Shown here piece after piece: positions 9,898-18,363 of a stretch of 64,000 nucleotides of DNA. The stretch spans positions 434,001 through 498,000 of the forward strand of contig CAWCAW010000010.1 in assembly GCA_963793645.1 (NCBI GenBank), given 5' to 3'. Origin of the DNA: CAWCAW01 sp963793645 (GTDB lineage: Bacteria; Actinomycetota; Acidimicrobiia; Acidimicrobiales; UBA8190). The notes beneath the pieces are model-generated. The model was not told the origin of the DNA. It saw only the letters and a program-made list of their open reading frames with translations, and made no database searches. The first letter of the stretch is position 1, and each line of letters opens with the position of its first letter. A program made the translations under genes and the position numbers.

Positions 9898-10617
9898 ATG
9901 AGCGACACTTCGGGCGGGCCAGGGTGGTGGGAGGCGACCGACGGCAAGTGGTACCCACCCGAGCGTCACCCCAAATATGTCGCTGCCTCTCCTCCAACCG
10001 ATGCAGCGCCGCGCCCAGGGTGGTGGAAAGCCGCGGACGGCGAGTGGTACCCGCCAGAACGGCACCCGTGTTACGTTGCACCATCATCTCTAGCGCCGTC
10101 TTCTTACTCCCCGACTTCACCTGCGGTTCGGTCAGCGTTTCGAGTCCGTTCCACCACCTCTGCTCGGCGACGGAGACTCACCGGAGGGGTTGTTGTCGTA
10201 GCCCTCGTCGTTATCGTCGGAGCGGTTGTCTTGCTCTCGATCAACGAGATAACCTCCAGCGACACACACACGGTCAAAGGTACCGTGGAGGTGCTTTCCT
10301 ATGCGACTTTCGCGTTGGGGCCAGCGGGAGCAAGTCACTGCGGTGTCCCACCGTCCTACGGGGGCGAAATGGACGGCGAGAAGGTAACCGTCGTCAATGG
10401 CAGTGGGAGAGCATTGCGCACTGGAACTCTCTCCAACAGCGTCGTTATGGCGGACGGGAATGGATGTCAGTTCTCTTTCACGGTCCCAGACGTGCCTAAC
10501 TCAACCTTGTACAGCGTCAAGTTTGGTCACCACATGGGGCCGGTCTACAGCCTCAGTGAAATGCAAGCAGCCAACTGGAAAATGGCCTTCTCCGTAGTAC
10601 CACCAGCCACGCCCTGA
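9898..10617 (+). CDS. membrane protein with two WW-DGxWYPPExHP repeats
   Basis: A 239-residue protein starting at an ATG preceded by GGAGAGG. Two near-identical cytoplasmic motifs (GWWEATDGKWYPPERHP and GWWKAADGEWYPPERHP, around residues 8-25 and 47-65) resemble the short Trp/Tyr-rich motifs seen at the N-termini of many actinobacterial membrane proteins (DUF2510-like). One transmembrane helix follows (about 100-120), then an external domain with two Cys (HCGVPP and GNGCQF) that may form a disulfide. The function of the motif is not established. Confidence 0.65.
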   Translation: MSDTSGGPGWWEATDGKWYPPERHPKYVAASPPTDAAPRPGWWKAADGEWYPPERHPCYVAPSSLAPSSYSPTSPAVRSAFRVRSTTSARRRRLTGGVVVVALVVIVGAVVLLSINEITSSDTHTVKGTVEVLSYATFALGPAGASHCGVPPSYGGEMDGEKVTVVNGSGRALRTGTLSNSVVMADGNGCQFSFTVPDVPNSTLYSVKFGHHMGPVYSLSEMQAANWKMAFSVVPPATP

Positions 10618-10626
10618 GCCGAATCC

Positions 10627-10658
10627 GAATCGATTCTGAAGACTCCGGGAATCGATTC
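10627..10658. repeat. two copies of the palindrome GAATCGATTC, 22 bp apart
   Basis: The perfect 10-bp palindrome occurs at 10627-10636 and 10649-10658, a centre-to-centre distance of 22 bp (two helical turns). It lies just after the stop of the preceding gene. It could be a paired operator or form a hairpin through the two copies; no T-run follows. Confidence 0.5.
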
Positions 10659-10779
10659 CAGATTCTGGTTCTGCCTCCCCCCTATAAGGGGAGCCGAGAA
10701 CTGGAATGAGAATGCCCTTTGGCGCAATCCACCTACGCGCTTGCTGATTGGCAGGTCGGGTCAAGGAGCGGTTTCACCG

Positions 10780-11037
10780 TCAGCGTCCTAACCGACTCGC
10801 TGCCAGGCCTTCGTCCAATGCAATGGACCGCAGGACGTGGGAGACGGTGGACGCGTACCAATGTCCACCTTTCGTCGCCGTCGGGACGCCTTCCTCGTTG
10901 AGCTTCTTGGCGATGGCCCCGAGCGACAACCCCTTGGCTCGCTCCCAAGCAATATGGAGCCGGATCTTGTCGGGTAGCACGGGTGGTTGTCCAGCTCGTT
11001 TCCCCTGAGCCCTTCTCATGGCGTGCGCGGATTTCAC
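10780..11037 (-). pseudogene. serine recombinase C-terminal remnant
   Basis: The segment GKRAGQPPVLPDKIRLHI followed by KGLSLGAIAKKLNEEGVPTA and WYASTVSHVLRS is the C-terminal helix-turn-helix of serine recombinases/resolvases. The catalytic N-terminal domain with the active Ser is absent, so this is a fragment of a lost mobile element. A related fragment lies at 23026-23193. Confidence 0.65.
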
Positions 11038-11064
11038 CCTCTTCCCGATGCTTGTAATTGGCCA

Positions 11065-11229
11065 TCAGGTGTCCACGATCTTGGGCTCCATCTCTTCGTG
11101 CCGCAGCGCCATCGTCGACACTGGACGGCTCTTCGCTGCGTAGAAGGTCTGTGAGGCAATCTGCAGTTCTCGGCAGATGGGCTCGACCCCGTGCGCCTCT
11201 TTGTTGGCGTCGATGTAGCGGACTATCGA
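11065..11229 (-). pseudogene. IS3-family transposase OrfB N-terminal remnant
   Basis: The reading SIVRYIDANKEAHGVEPICR followed by ELQIASQTFYAAKSRP matches the first about 50 residues of IS3-family OrfB (IVxFIDxxRxxxGVEPICRxLQ, then YYAAKSRPxSARALRD). The DDE catalytic core is missing and no terminal repeats were found, so only a scrap of the element remains. Confidence 0.65.
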
Positions 11230-11463
11230 CCGCGCGGGCCGTCGAGCTCCGCCGCGTAGCCGCCGGTGGCTGGGTCCTGCACCCATCGAGAGCAGGCTCC
11301 GGGCATTAGCGATGCGACGTTGGCTACGTGGACCAGGCTGGGATCGTGGCACCGGGTTGCGCGTTATCGGATGGGTTCGGGGCAGATCTAAGCTAAGTCG
11401 ACTAGCAACTGGCTTCCTGGACCCGACCTCAGCTTCGAGACCGAGCGAGACGAAGAGACACGC

Positions 11464-11682
11464 TCACGGCAATGAAGGCAGGGAGCCCAATCGACGGGTT
11501 GCCTGTCCCGTTCCAGGACCGACCTCGACCGCCTTCGTTCCTTGCGTCAACCCACATCGTGTAACGAGGATCTCGACCACACGCTCTGGGTAGCCGGGGC
11601 GTCCCGCGTCATACCCGGCGCCGTCGTGACCGTAGGTTCTGCGACCGGCTTCACGAGGCGGCTCGTCCGTTTCATCCGGCAT
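11464..11682 (-). pseudogene. class I methyltransferase N-terminal fragment
   Basis: About 72 residues containing YDAGRPGYPERVVEIL and the SAM-binding motif KAVEVGPGTGQATRRL. The frame stops right after motif I, so the rest of the methyltransferase is lost. It belongs to the row of broken genes between 10.7 and 11.7 kb. Confidence 0.6.
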
Positions 11683-11774
11683 CCCTTGGAATCTAACCTG
11701 CTCCCTCGTCCCGTTCAGGCCGGCGTCTCCAATCCGGGATCGCGTTGCCCCGGCGCCCGGTAGCCTCTCGCATC

Positions 11775-12119
11775 ATGAGTTCATTCATCATGTATGTCAC
11801 GTTCGACTGCGAGAACCCCAGACAACTGGGGGAGTTCTGGTCCGAGGTAACGGGGTACCACGTGGTCATGGCCGACGACGACTTCGTTGCTTTAGCAGCT
11901 CCGGACAAACGCGGAGTGCGCGGGATCCTCTTCTGGAAGGTGCCTGAGCCAAAGACGACAAAGAGCCGGATGCACGTCGACCTTGCCTCGAAGATCCCCG
12001 AGACAGAGATTGAACGGCTCATCGGACTTGGTGCTCAGAAGGTTGCGTACCGTGAGGGCAATGGACGGGGATGGACCGTGATGCTTGACCCTGAAGGCAA
12101 CGAGTTCTGCATCGGCTGA
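11775..12119 (+). CDS. VOC (glyoxalase-like) family protein
   Basis: A 114-residue single-module glyoxalase/bleomycin-resistance fold: beta-alpha-beta-beta-beta pattern beginning FIMYVTFDCENPRQLGEFW and ending WTVMLDPEGNEFCIG. Members act as metal-dependent isomerases or dioxygenases or bind small molecules; this type is common and functionally unassigned. The ATG at 11775 gives the usual short N-terminus. Confidence 0.8.
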   Translation: MSSFIMYVTFDCENPRQLGEFWSEVTGYHVVMADDDFVALAAPDKRGVRGILFWKVPEPKTTKSRMHVDLASKIPETEIERLIGLGAQKVAYREGNGRGWTVMLDPEGNEFCIG

Positions 12120-12170
12120 GAAGGCGTTTTAGACTGAAGAAGCGCCACGCGAGCCATGGAGGACCGACCA

Positions 12171-12602
12171 ATGCTCATTTCGACAATCCTTGTAGGCAAG
12201 GGTGCCTTTGTGGCCACCATTCCGAGGGACGCAACGGTGGCTGACACCGTCGACGAACTCCATCACCACGGGGTCGGAGCGCTTGTCGTCTCGTCAGATG
12301 GTGTGCACATTGACGGGATCGTCTCTGAACGGGACGTGGTTCGCTGGTTGAACAACCAAAGAAGGGCGTCGATGGACGAGCCGGTCGTTTCGATCATGTC
12401 TTCAAAGGTCTTCACCTGCTCGCCAGATGACGATACGGAATCGTTGATGGCGGTGATGACAGAGCGTCGGATTCGGCACGTTCCTGTCGTACAGGACGGC
12501 GTGCTTCGTGGCATCGTGAGCATCGGCGACGTCGTGAAAAGCACAATCGACGCGCTACAGAGCGACAGGAAGGAACTGATCGATTACATCAACGGCCGTT
12601 AG
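12171..12602 (+). CDS. tandem CBS-domain protein
   Basis: A 143-residue protein with two CBS modules, each ending in the typical pattern (GIVSERDVVRWL near residue 50 and GIVSIGDVVKS near residue 120). CBS pairs bind adenosyl ligands such as AMP or ATP and act as energy or redox sensors. The ATG at 12171 has GGAGG seven bases upstream; an ATG at 12156 overlaps that site and is unlikely. No fused effector domain, so a partner is expected. Confidence 0.85.
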   Translation: MLISTILVGKGAFVATIPRDATVADTVDELHHHGVGALVVSSDGVHIDGIVSERDVVRWLNNQRRASMDEPVVSIMSSKVFTCSPDDDTESLMAVMTERRIRHVPVVQDGVLRGIVSIGDVVKSTIDALQSDRKELIDYINGR

Positions 12603-12817
12603 GTCTGGCCCTCGGAGCCGAGCGCGAGGCTGATTCCGAGCTGCGCGCCGAATCAGCCATATTGTCAGCCTAAGTCCTGGTGTGACCGCCCGGCACGAGT
12701 AGATGCCGGTAGCTCGGTGCGGAGGTTCCCGCCCGCAATCAGCGGCTCGGAGCCATCTGCACACGACGGCGGTGTCAGAGGCGCCAGTGGCTCCCGGTAG
12801 CGGATCGTGGGGTTCCG

Positions 12818-13492
12818 TTACGACACAACATAGAGCGACGTAAGACAACGATGACCGCCACCGAGATATTGCCCAACGAAGTCGACCGCCACCCAGTCAG
12901 TGTCAGGTCCCGGAAGACTTGTAGGCGCGATGGTGCCGTTCCAAAACGCATCGACCTGATCACCGGCAGAGGTTGCTTGATCGGGTTGACCCAGAGTGGC
13001 GTCAAGAACAGCCAGATCGCCTCCGTGGCCAAAGAGCGTGATTTGGATCGGTAGGTTCCCATCCACGACCGAGGTCACACTGACATAGACAGTGTGCGCG
13101 CCATTTTGTGCCGCTTGGACCGTGCATCTCGGGAGAAAGGCAGTCGTGTCCGGCGTGACCATCGGAGCCGATGTGTCCGATGTGCCCAGTTCTGAAGTCG
13201 GTGCGATGGACGACTTTGCTGGCGATGCGGGTGAAGGCGTAGATGTCTGTACCTGTGAGTTCGTCTGTGCCGGTATCGCACCATGCTTCGGATTATCCGC
13301 TGTCTTCACGGTTGCGGCGGTAACGACGGCCGCAACATTTCCATCGGTCTCGGCCCAAACTGTGCCCAAAAGGGCAAGACCTGCCAGTGTGAGTATTACT
13401 AATAGCCACTTATTTACTCCGCTCCAAGAACGAGATCCTTGAAGGGTCGAGTGCCCAGAACCTTCGCCCATCCCCGCCTCCCGCTGGAGCAA
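12818..13492 (-). CDS. hypothetical membrane-anchored secreted protein
   Basis: Up to 224 residues. One hydrophobic segment near residues 28-46 (WLLVILTLAGLALLGTVWA) acts as signal anchor, followed by a Ser/Thr/Pro-rich stretch and a compact domain with two Cys (PRCTVQ and HRCLTS) that could pair. An in-frame ATG at 13471 is an alternative start. Family not recognised. Confidence 0.55.
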   Translation of the reverse strand: MLQREAGMGEGSGHSTLQGSRSWSGVNKWLLVILTLAGLALLGTVWAETDGNVAAVVTAATVKTADNPKHGAIPAQTNSQVQTSTPSPASPAKSSIAPTSELGTSDTSAPMVTPDTTAFLPRCTVQAAQNGAHTVYVSVTSVVDGNLPIQITLFGHGGDLAVLDATLGQPDQATSAGDQVDAFWNGTIAPTSLPGPDTDWVAVDFVGQYLGGGHRCLTSLYVVS

Positions 13493-13746
13493 GTGTGAAG
13501 GTGCGGAGGGGAGTTGTCAAAGAAAACAACGGGGGACGTCACCCACCGAGCAACACACGGCACATTTGACTCGGCAGCAGCGCGTTCGATATTCACCTGC
13601 CCGTCAAGACGAGGTCGGCGCTACCCCGATGAGCGGGTTAGCAGAATCCATCCGTAACACCAGTCACACACGGGTGATGATCTTGGGTCCACTGTGGGGG
13701 GACGAATGAGGGCGGTGATGGCGTACTTGCGCAGGGTCCCGCCCAC

Positions 13747-13970
13747 TCATGGCACGAGGAAGGTGGTGAGCACATCAGGGTCGTGCTGCTCGGGATCGAG
13801 CCAGCATCGAACTCGGAGCGCTCGATGGCGACGCGCATGCGATCCTGGACTTCTTGTACATCGGGTCTGGCGTTGGCGGTGATGATGGCGAGCTGCGAAG
13901 CAGGGTCTCGGGTCTGGCATATACCGGGGCTGGGACGCTCGTCCCATGGCTCCCACAGCCGAATATTCGG
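13747..13970 (-). pseudogene. SOS response-associated peptidase (SRAP/YedK-like) C-terminal remnant
   Basis: Two frames read together as IRLWEPWDERPS, LAIITANARPDVQEVQDRM, then after a one-base shift near 13800 WLDPEQHDPDVLTTFLVP. This matches the second half of SRAP (HMCES/YedK) proteins, which cap abasic sites in single-stranded DNA through Cys2. That Cys and the first half are missing. Identification rests on the pattern LWEPW / T-x-AN / RM / WLDP / LLVP. Confidence 0.5.
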
Positions 13971-14074
13971 GGGTACGCCGCCACGAGTACGTCTCGTTTC
14001 GCAAAATATGACGACGAGGTCGGACCGGAACGGAGGTAGCGTCTGGCTCACCGTATTCGGTGCGTGATTGGCCA

Positions 14075-14676
14075 ATGGGGAGTATGCGGATCAAGAGGGG
14101 CCTTTTGGTTTTGGCTGCGATGACGGTGGCGTTTGCGACGACGATGGCGTTTGGGGATGGCACCGCGTTCGCAGGGAAAATGACTGGGCAAGGCTCGACC
14201 ACGTGTGTCGTGGGAGGCACCATTACCTTCGACCCGCCTCTGACGATGAACGGGACCCCGAATGAAAAGAGGACAACTGCTTACGTGACCGCCTCCCTGA
14301 ACGCATGCTCAGGGGGAACGCCGGTGGGCTCGTCGAAAGGCTCCAACGTCAAAACGATCAAGCAGAATGTGCCGAAAGGAATAACGCCAACAGGTGCAGC
14401 GGTATTGCCTCCGCAGCACCGTCGATCACCGTCAAGGCCATTGTGAGATGGAACGGCGAGACGCCGACCAAGCTCAGCGTCAGTCATCTGTCGATTGTCT
14501 CCAATGCTGAGTTCGAGCTGGGCTTCAGCGGAAACTTCACGGCTCGTGGTTCGTACGCTTGGCCAGGGAACGTTACGGCCTACCTGAGCCAGTCGAGCAC
14601 GACCGCTGTCCTTGAATGTACTGGGGCTATTAGCAGCGCCCAACTTGACTCGTCGACCAGCAGGATGAGCATTTAG
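14075..14676 (+). pseudogene. secreted protein, frameshifted
   Basis: A signal peptide (LLVLAAMTVAFATTMAFG, cleavage after AFA) precedes AGKMTGQGSTTCVVGGTITF and LNACSGGTPVGSS. Near 14377-14383 (AAAGGAATAAC) the frame shifts by one base and continues NANRCSGIASAAPSITVKAI to a stop at 14676, about 200 residues in total. I know this layout (paired Cys, TGxGxTTC start) from small secreted proteins of Acidimicrobiia-like genomes, but no function is known. A missing G would restore the frame. Confidence 0.55.
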
Positions 14677-14862
14677 ATATTGGCCGATGTGCTCCTCGGT
14701 GCGGTGGTGGTTAATCCAGCATCTCGGCTGGCTCAGCCGTGCCAACTACTCGGGACGGTGTCACCGTGGAGGGCGGGCGCATCATCGTCACGCTCATGTT
14801 ATCTGTCGTTTGCGCCATCACTGGCCGAAACCTGAAGGCCCCGGCCCTCGAACCTGTTTCGA

Positions 14863-15246
14863 CTAGTCGACGGTGACATAGATGTCGCCTTCGCGAACGG
14901 TCGCTAACACCATGTCCAGTCCGCGCGGTTTGCGACCCAGCCCAATCACCGAACGCGACCACTTAGGCACCCGCCGCCCTGCGAAACCGGTGACCCAGTC
15001 GAGGTTCTCTCCGGTGCAAACGTTAAACCGCGAGTTGTGCCACGGGCACTGCACTACGCCCTCCTCGTACGTCAGCCCACCGGGACCGCGGGTGAGCGAG
15101 AAACCCAGATGAGGGCACCGGTTACGAGCAACGTGGACTTCATTGCCCCGACGCGCGACGATCAAGCGGTGCCCATCGGCCTCGACCCCAGTGAGTTCGC
15201 GTTCGGGGAAGTCGGAGAGTGACCCGATGCGGACCTCAGTACCCAT
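14863..15246 (-). CDS. Rieske [2Fe-2S] domain protein
   Basis: A 127-residue single-domain Rieske protein. The cluster ligands are in CPHLG (Cys 44, His 46) and CPWH (Cys 67, His 70), with the usual spacing. Such small proteins are electron-transfer ferredoxin components of oxygenases or nitrite reductase-like systems. No oxygenase gene is adjacent. Confidence 0.88.
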   Translation of the reverse strand: MGTEVRIGSLSDFPERELTGVEADGHRLIVARRGNEVHVARNRCPHLGFSLTRGPGGLTYEEGVVQCPWHNSRFNVCTGENLDWVTGFAGRRVPKWSRSVIGLGRKPRGLDMVLATVREGDIYVTVD

Positions 15247-15626
15247 TTCACGCTCCTGGGTCGCCGCCTAAAACCGTACCAAGAGACAGGCCGTATGTCA
15301 CACGTCGAAGGTGCCCACAGCGAATCTGAACCTGCCGCGTTGAGGATGTCCAGCGACATGCTCCTGCTCAAAATCCCTCCCGCCGACCTCGGCGTTGAGA
15401 CCCCCATGCTCCTTAGCGCCGAGCCCACCCTCAGCAACCATCGGGGGTCGGATAGCTCAATAGGCACAGCCTGACCCTCCCCTTCGGCCCAATACCCGAC
15501 GTCTCCGTCTTGGACGGGCTGTCTACGCTTTTTGGGCGCCTTCTCCAGTTGGCGCATGGTGACTCGGCCTTGACGTTCAAGCTGCTTCCAACGTCTCATA
15601 CCAACCATCGCGTCACACGTCGGACA
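15247..15626. other. decayed stretch without a supported gene
   Basis: Lies between the Rieske gene and an integrase remnant. An open frame runs through it on the minus strand but its translation shows no recognisable domain. Probably degraded mobile-element DNA. Confidence 0.35.
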
Positions 15627-15755
15627 GGGCAGTGCGGGCCTCAGTGGGATTGGGGCGGCCCCCGGCAAAATCTCTGCGTCTTCCGCAGCTTTCAGACACG
15701 CCCGCAAGCGGAGAAAGCGCTTGACTGTTCCGTACTTACGGTCCCTGCAACGCAC
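15627..15755 (-). pseudogene. tyrosine integrase remnant (older copy)
   Basis: The segment KYGTVKRFLRLRACLKAAED followed by AEILPGAAPIPLRPALP closely matches residues 123-159 of the intact integrase encoded at 37319-38494 (KFETVKRDFSALRACLNAAED, then AEIIPVAPIPRKPALP). Only this core-binding stretch survives; the catalytic domain is absent. It lies about 2 kb outside the present left end of the integrative element. Confidence 0.6.
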
Positions 15756-15780
15756 CTTGATGGGGTCTGGGCGTAGGCCG

Positions 15781-15893
15781 TCAGGCGGGCTGCCACAACT
15801 CGATCCGATTGCCCTCCGGATCGGTGACCCAGCCGAATCGACCCACACCTTCCATGTCCTGCGTCTCTTCGGCGACATCCGCCCCCTTGAGGC
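15781..15893 (-). pseudogene. VOC protein, 3' part (split by ISL3 element)
   Basis: Reads LKGADVAEETQDMEGVGRF and then GWVTDPEGNRIELWQPA to a stop at 15781, the C-terminal half of a glyoxalase-fold protein. The N-terminal half is at 17356-17596. Removing the IS and one copy of the 8-bp target duplication joins them in frame into a 117-residue protein. Confidence 0.85.
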
Positions 15894-15901
15894 GCAATTG
15901 C

Positions 15902-17355
15902 GGCTCTTCCGGTATTTGCGGGGTGAGCCAGCTCACGTGACCACCATCGAGTCCAACACCCTGAAGTTGGGTTTGCCCGCGTAGAGCAGGGCTCGGATGC
16001 GGAAGTTCTCGAAGTTGGTGAAGCCGAAGGCGACGCGTTTCACCCGCTTCAAGAGGTTGTTCATGCCTTCGGTGGGGCCGTTGGACACTTTGGCCTCGTG
16101 CCAGGCGACGATGGGCTCGAACCAGTTGCGCAGCGTGCGCGCCAGGCGCCTCACTTCGAATGGCGCCGAGGCCTTGGAGCCGACGTCGATGATGTCGCGC
16201 AACAGATTGGTCGCATGCTCGGGGTTCTCAGTGACGTAGAAGGCGGCGACGGCTTCTTTGACGCTGTAGGCGAAGGCCACCTCGCCGTCGGGGTCGCCGA
16301 GCGCCAACAAGCCCTCGAGCCGTTCTTGGAGAGCGGGATCGGTGGCGGTGGCCCCGATCACCAAGAGCTTGCGGGCCCGGTAAAGCGGGTCACCGGCGCG
16401 TCCGCGGTGGCCGAGGCGCTGTTGTTGGACCCGGCGCCGGACCTGATCCACGGCCAAGATGGCATGGCGCATGACGTGGAAGCGGTCGATGACCCTCGTG
16501 GCCTTCGGGGTCACCACCTTGAACACCGCGCTGTAGGTCTTGGACATGTCGAGGCACCCATAGTCGAGGTTCTCTCTCACGTGGTGCGGCTGGGACCGAA
16601 GCCACCGGGCCACGTGGGTGAAGTCCCTGGTCGGGAGCACGTCGATGAGGGCGTGGTTGGCCACGTCGCACACCGTGGTCGCCCACGTGTTGTGTTTGTA
16701 GGGACCGGCGCGGACAAAGAGCGACTCGTCGAGGCCGATGGCGGTGGTGTCCTTCAGTCGTTTGGTATCGGCTGCCAGCAGCGCCGCGCCATAGATGCGC
16801 ACCGCTGCGTTGATGGCGTCCCACGAGCACCCGAGCTCACGGGCGAGATGCGAGATGGTCTGGCCGCCGCCGATCTGCTTGACCACCCATTTGGCCGCCC
16901 GCGTGGTGAGCATGCACCCCACCGCTGCAATGCGGTGATCACCAAGGGTGAAGGACTGCTCGGGGCACCCCGTGTCGCGACAGATGAGCCGGTGCTTGCG
17001 CCAGCGCAGCGTGATGGGCACTCCCCCGAAGGGCAGGTCGACGTACGAGACAACGGGACGGTCCTTCACCCACGCCCGCCCCCACAGGTCAAACACACGA
17101 GCTCAGGTGCCGCCTGTTCGATGGCGATCTCGCCGGCCGGGCCGCGCCGCGCGTAGGAGAGGACACGCACGTCTTTGAGACCGACGAGATGGGAGACGAT
17201 CTCGTTAGGATCGAAGTACACAGAGGCGTGGAGGATCTTCTTTCTCACAAATTAAGACTGAAGCGCCTCTGTGTTTCTAAACCGCGGATGTCTGGCGATC
17301 CCCCCAGGGTTTCCCGGTCAAGACGTTGTCAGACCCCGCAAATACCGGAAGAGCC
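15902..17355 (-). mobile_element. ISL3-family insertion sequence, complete (1454 bp)
   Basis: Perfect 23-bp terminal inverted repeats: GGCTCTTCCGGTATTTGCGG (continuing GGT) at 15902-15924 and its reverse complement at 17333-17355. Flanked by the 8-bp direct repeat GCAATTGC at 15894-15901 and 17356-17363, the duplication size of the ISL3 family. It interrupts a VOC gene. Its single transposase gene carries a frameshift. Confidence 0.95.
15933..17248 (-). pseudogene. ISL3-family transposase, frameshifted
   Basis: Homologous along its length to the intact transposase at 38659-39975. The N-terminus (DPNEIVSHLVGLKDVRVL, zinc-binding C-L-T-C) runs from 17248; the remainder (RAWVKDRPVVSYVDLPFGG to the end FRVLDSMVVT) is in another frame. 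The switch is at the G-run (minus strand GTGGGGGCGGG, about 17076-17086); one extra G would restore a protein of about 438 residues. The DDE-type core includes IGLDESLFV and the C-terminal SNGPTEGMNNLLKRVKR block. May be an assembly error. Confidence 0.85.
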
Positions 17356-17596
17356 GCAATTGCGCAAGCATTGCGCTGAGGTCGTCAACCCGGAAGTTGA
17401 GCATGGTTTGCTGGGAGCGGGACCCGAAGTAGTCGGTCTCAGGCTCGAATGTCGCGAATACGGTCGGCCCAGACTCCTGACGCCATAAGCCGTTCTCACC
17501 GGCATCGAGGCCCAGGCAATCCCGATACCACGCGCCCAAGGCCACCGGGTCGCTCGCCCGTACGAAGTATCCACCGATTGCAATCACACGTTCCAC
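17356..17596 (-). pseudogene. VOC protein, 5' part (split by ISL3 element)
   Basis: Starts MERVIAIGGYFVRASDPVAL and shows the first half of a glyoxalase fold (GAWYRDCLGLDAGENG, then TMLNFRVDDLSAMLAQLR). It is cut at the target duplication of the ISL3 element; the 3' half is at 15781-15893. Confidence 0.85.
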
Positions 17597-17655
17597 GGCG
17601 CAATCCTGCCAGGACGGACTTGACCCCGCTGAGATCCGACGACCCCGAATACGTG

Positions 17656-17713
17656 GTGGGCGCAGAGGGACTCGAACCCCCGACCTCAGCCGTGTGAAGG
17701 CTGCGCTCTAACC
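17656..17713. repeat. left attachment site (tRNA-Val 3' remnant)
   Basis: Fifty-eight bases identical to 40064-40121, covering the tRNA-Val acceptor 3' strand, T arm, variable loop, anticodon arm and part of the D arm. After 17713 the similarity ends (GGCTCTGACC instead of AGCTGAGCT), so it cannot make a tRNA. This is the displaced chromosomal 3' half left by integration. Confidence 0.9.
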
Positions 17714-17738
17714 GGCTCTGACCTGGCCTTATGTAAGA

Positions 17739-17761
17739 ACGTGACCCAAAACGTGACCCAA
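17739..17761. promoter_or_regulatory. putative integrase arm-binding repeats, left end
   Basis: Two tandem copies of ACGTGACCCAA with a 12-bp period, 26 bases inside the left att core. The same CGTGACCCA word is tandemly repeated at 38515-38536 near the other end. Position and symmetry suggest arm-type sites of the element's integrase; this is inference. Confidence 0.6.
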
Positions 17762-17844
17762 GGGAGATTGTTTTTCGACAAAAGTTGGAGTCCCGACACT
17801 TCGCCTCGGCTGGGCTGTCACAGCACCATGGTTCATTGAGAGCC

Positions 17845-18105
17845 ATGAAGCGCCAACGCGACGGGGGGGTCGAACCAGGACCTTTGCAACCCTCCGACGA
17901 CCGGCATACCGTCGGCTTCGTGAGCGAGATGGGGGACTTCCGGTATCACCTCACCGTCCTCCCCACCCGCCAAGGGGATGGCGATGACGACGAGCCGACG
18001 AGGGGTCACGGCTCCCACCGGGTCGACGACGGCTGGGAGCTGGTGCGGTCCCACATGACCAAGGACGAAGTCTCGACGCTGCTCCTGTACCGGAAGCCCG
18101 CGTAG
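17845..18105 (+). CDS. small hypothetical protein, DUF4177-like ending
   Basis: About 86 residues from the ATG at 17845. The C-terminus DGWELVRSHMTKDEVSTLLL followed by YRKPA has the look of DUF4177-type small proteins (GWELVS ... LFRRP). The middle is Gly/Asp-rich. First gene inside the left end of the element; role unknown. Confidence 0.5.
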   Translation: MKRQRDGGVEPGPLQPSDDRHTVGFVSEMGDFRYHLTVLPTRQGDGDDDEPTRGHGSHRVDDGWELVRSHMTKDEVSTLLLYRKPA

Positions 18106-18363
18106 CTCGACCCCTTCGGGCGCGAGTCGCCCTCGTAGTGGTTGCGTGGTGCCCTCACGCCTCCGGCAGCCGTGCCGCAATGGTCCGAGCGAGTTGCTGC
18201 GCTGCGCCAGGGACATCGGCGGTCCCGGACAGCAAGACACGGGTTTGCTTAGAACTCCCGCTGATTCAAGATGGCCGAGTGGAACGCTTGGAGGCGCTGA
18301 TGTGAATGCTGATCGAAACGGGGAGCGCGCGCCGGTCGAAACGGGGAGCACTTCGGTCGGAAC

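Noticed and set aside
16098..17156. Long plus-strand open frame across the ISL3 transposase
   Set aside because: It is antisense to a clearly homologous transposase and has an unnatural, His/Gly/Arg-rich translation typical of GC-driven shadows.
17656..17716. A second tRNA-Val gene at the left end
   Set aside because: The sequence leaves the tRNA in the D arm (GGCTCTGACC) and lacks the acceptor 5' strand, so it cannot fold; it is the att repeat.
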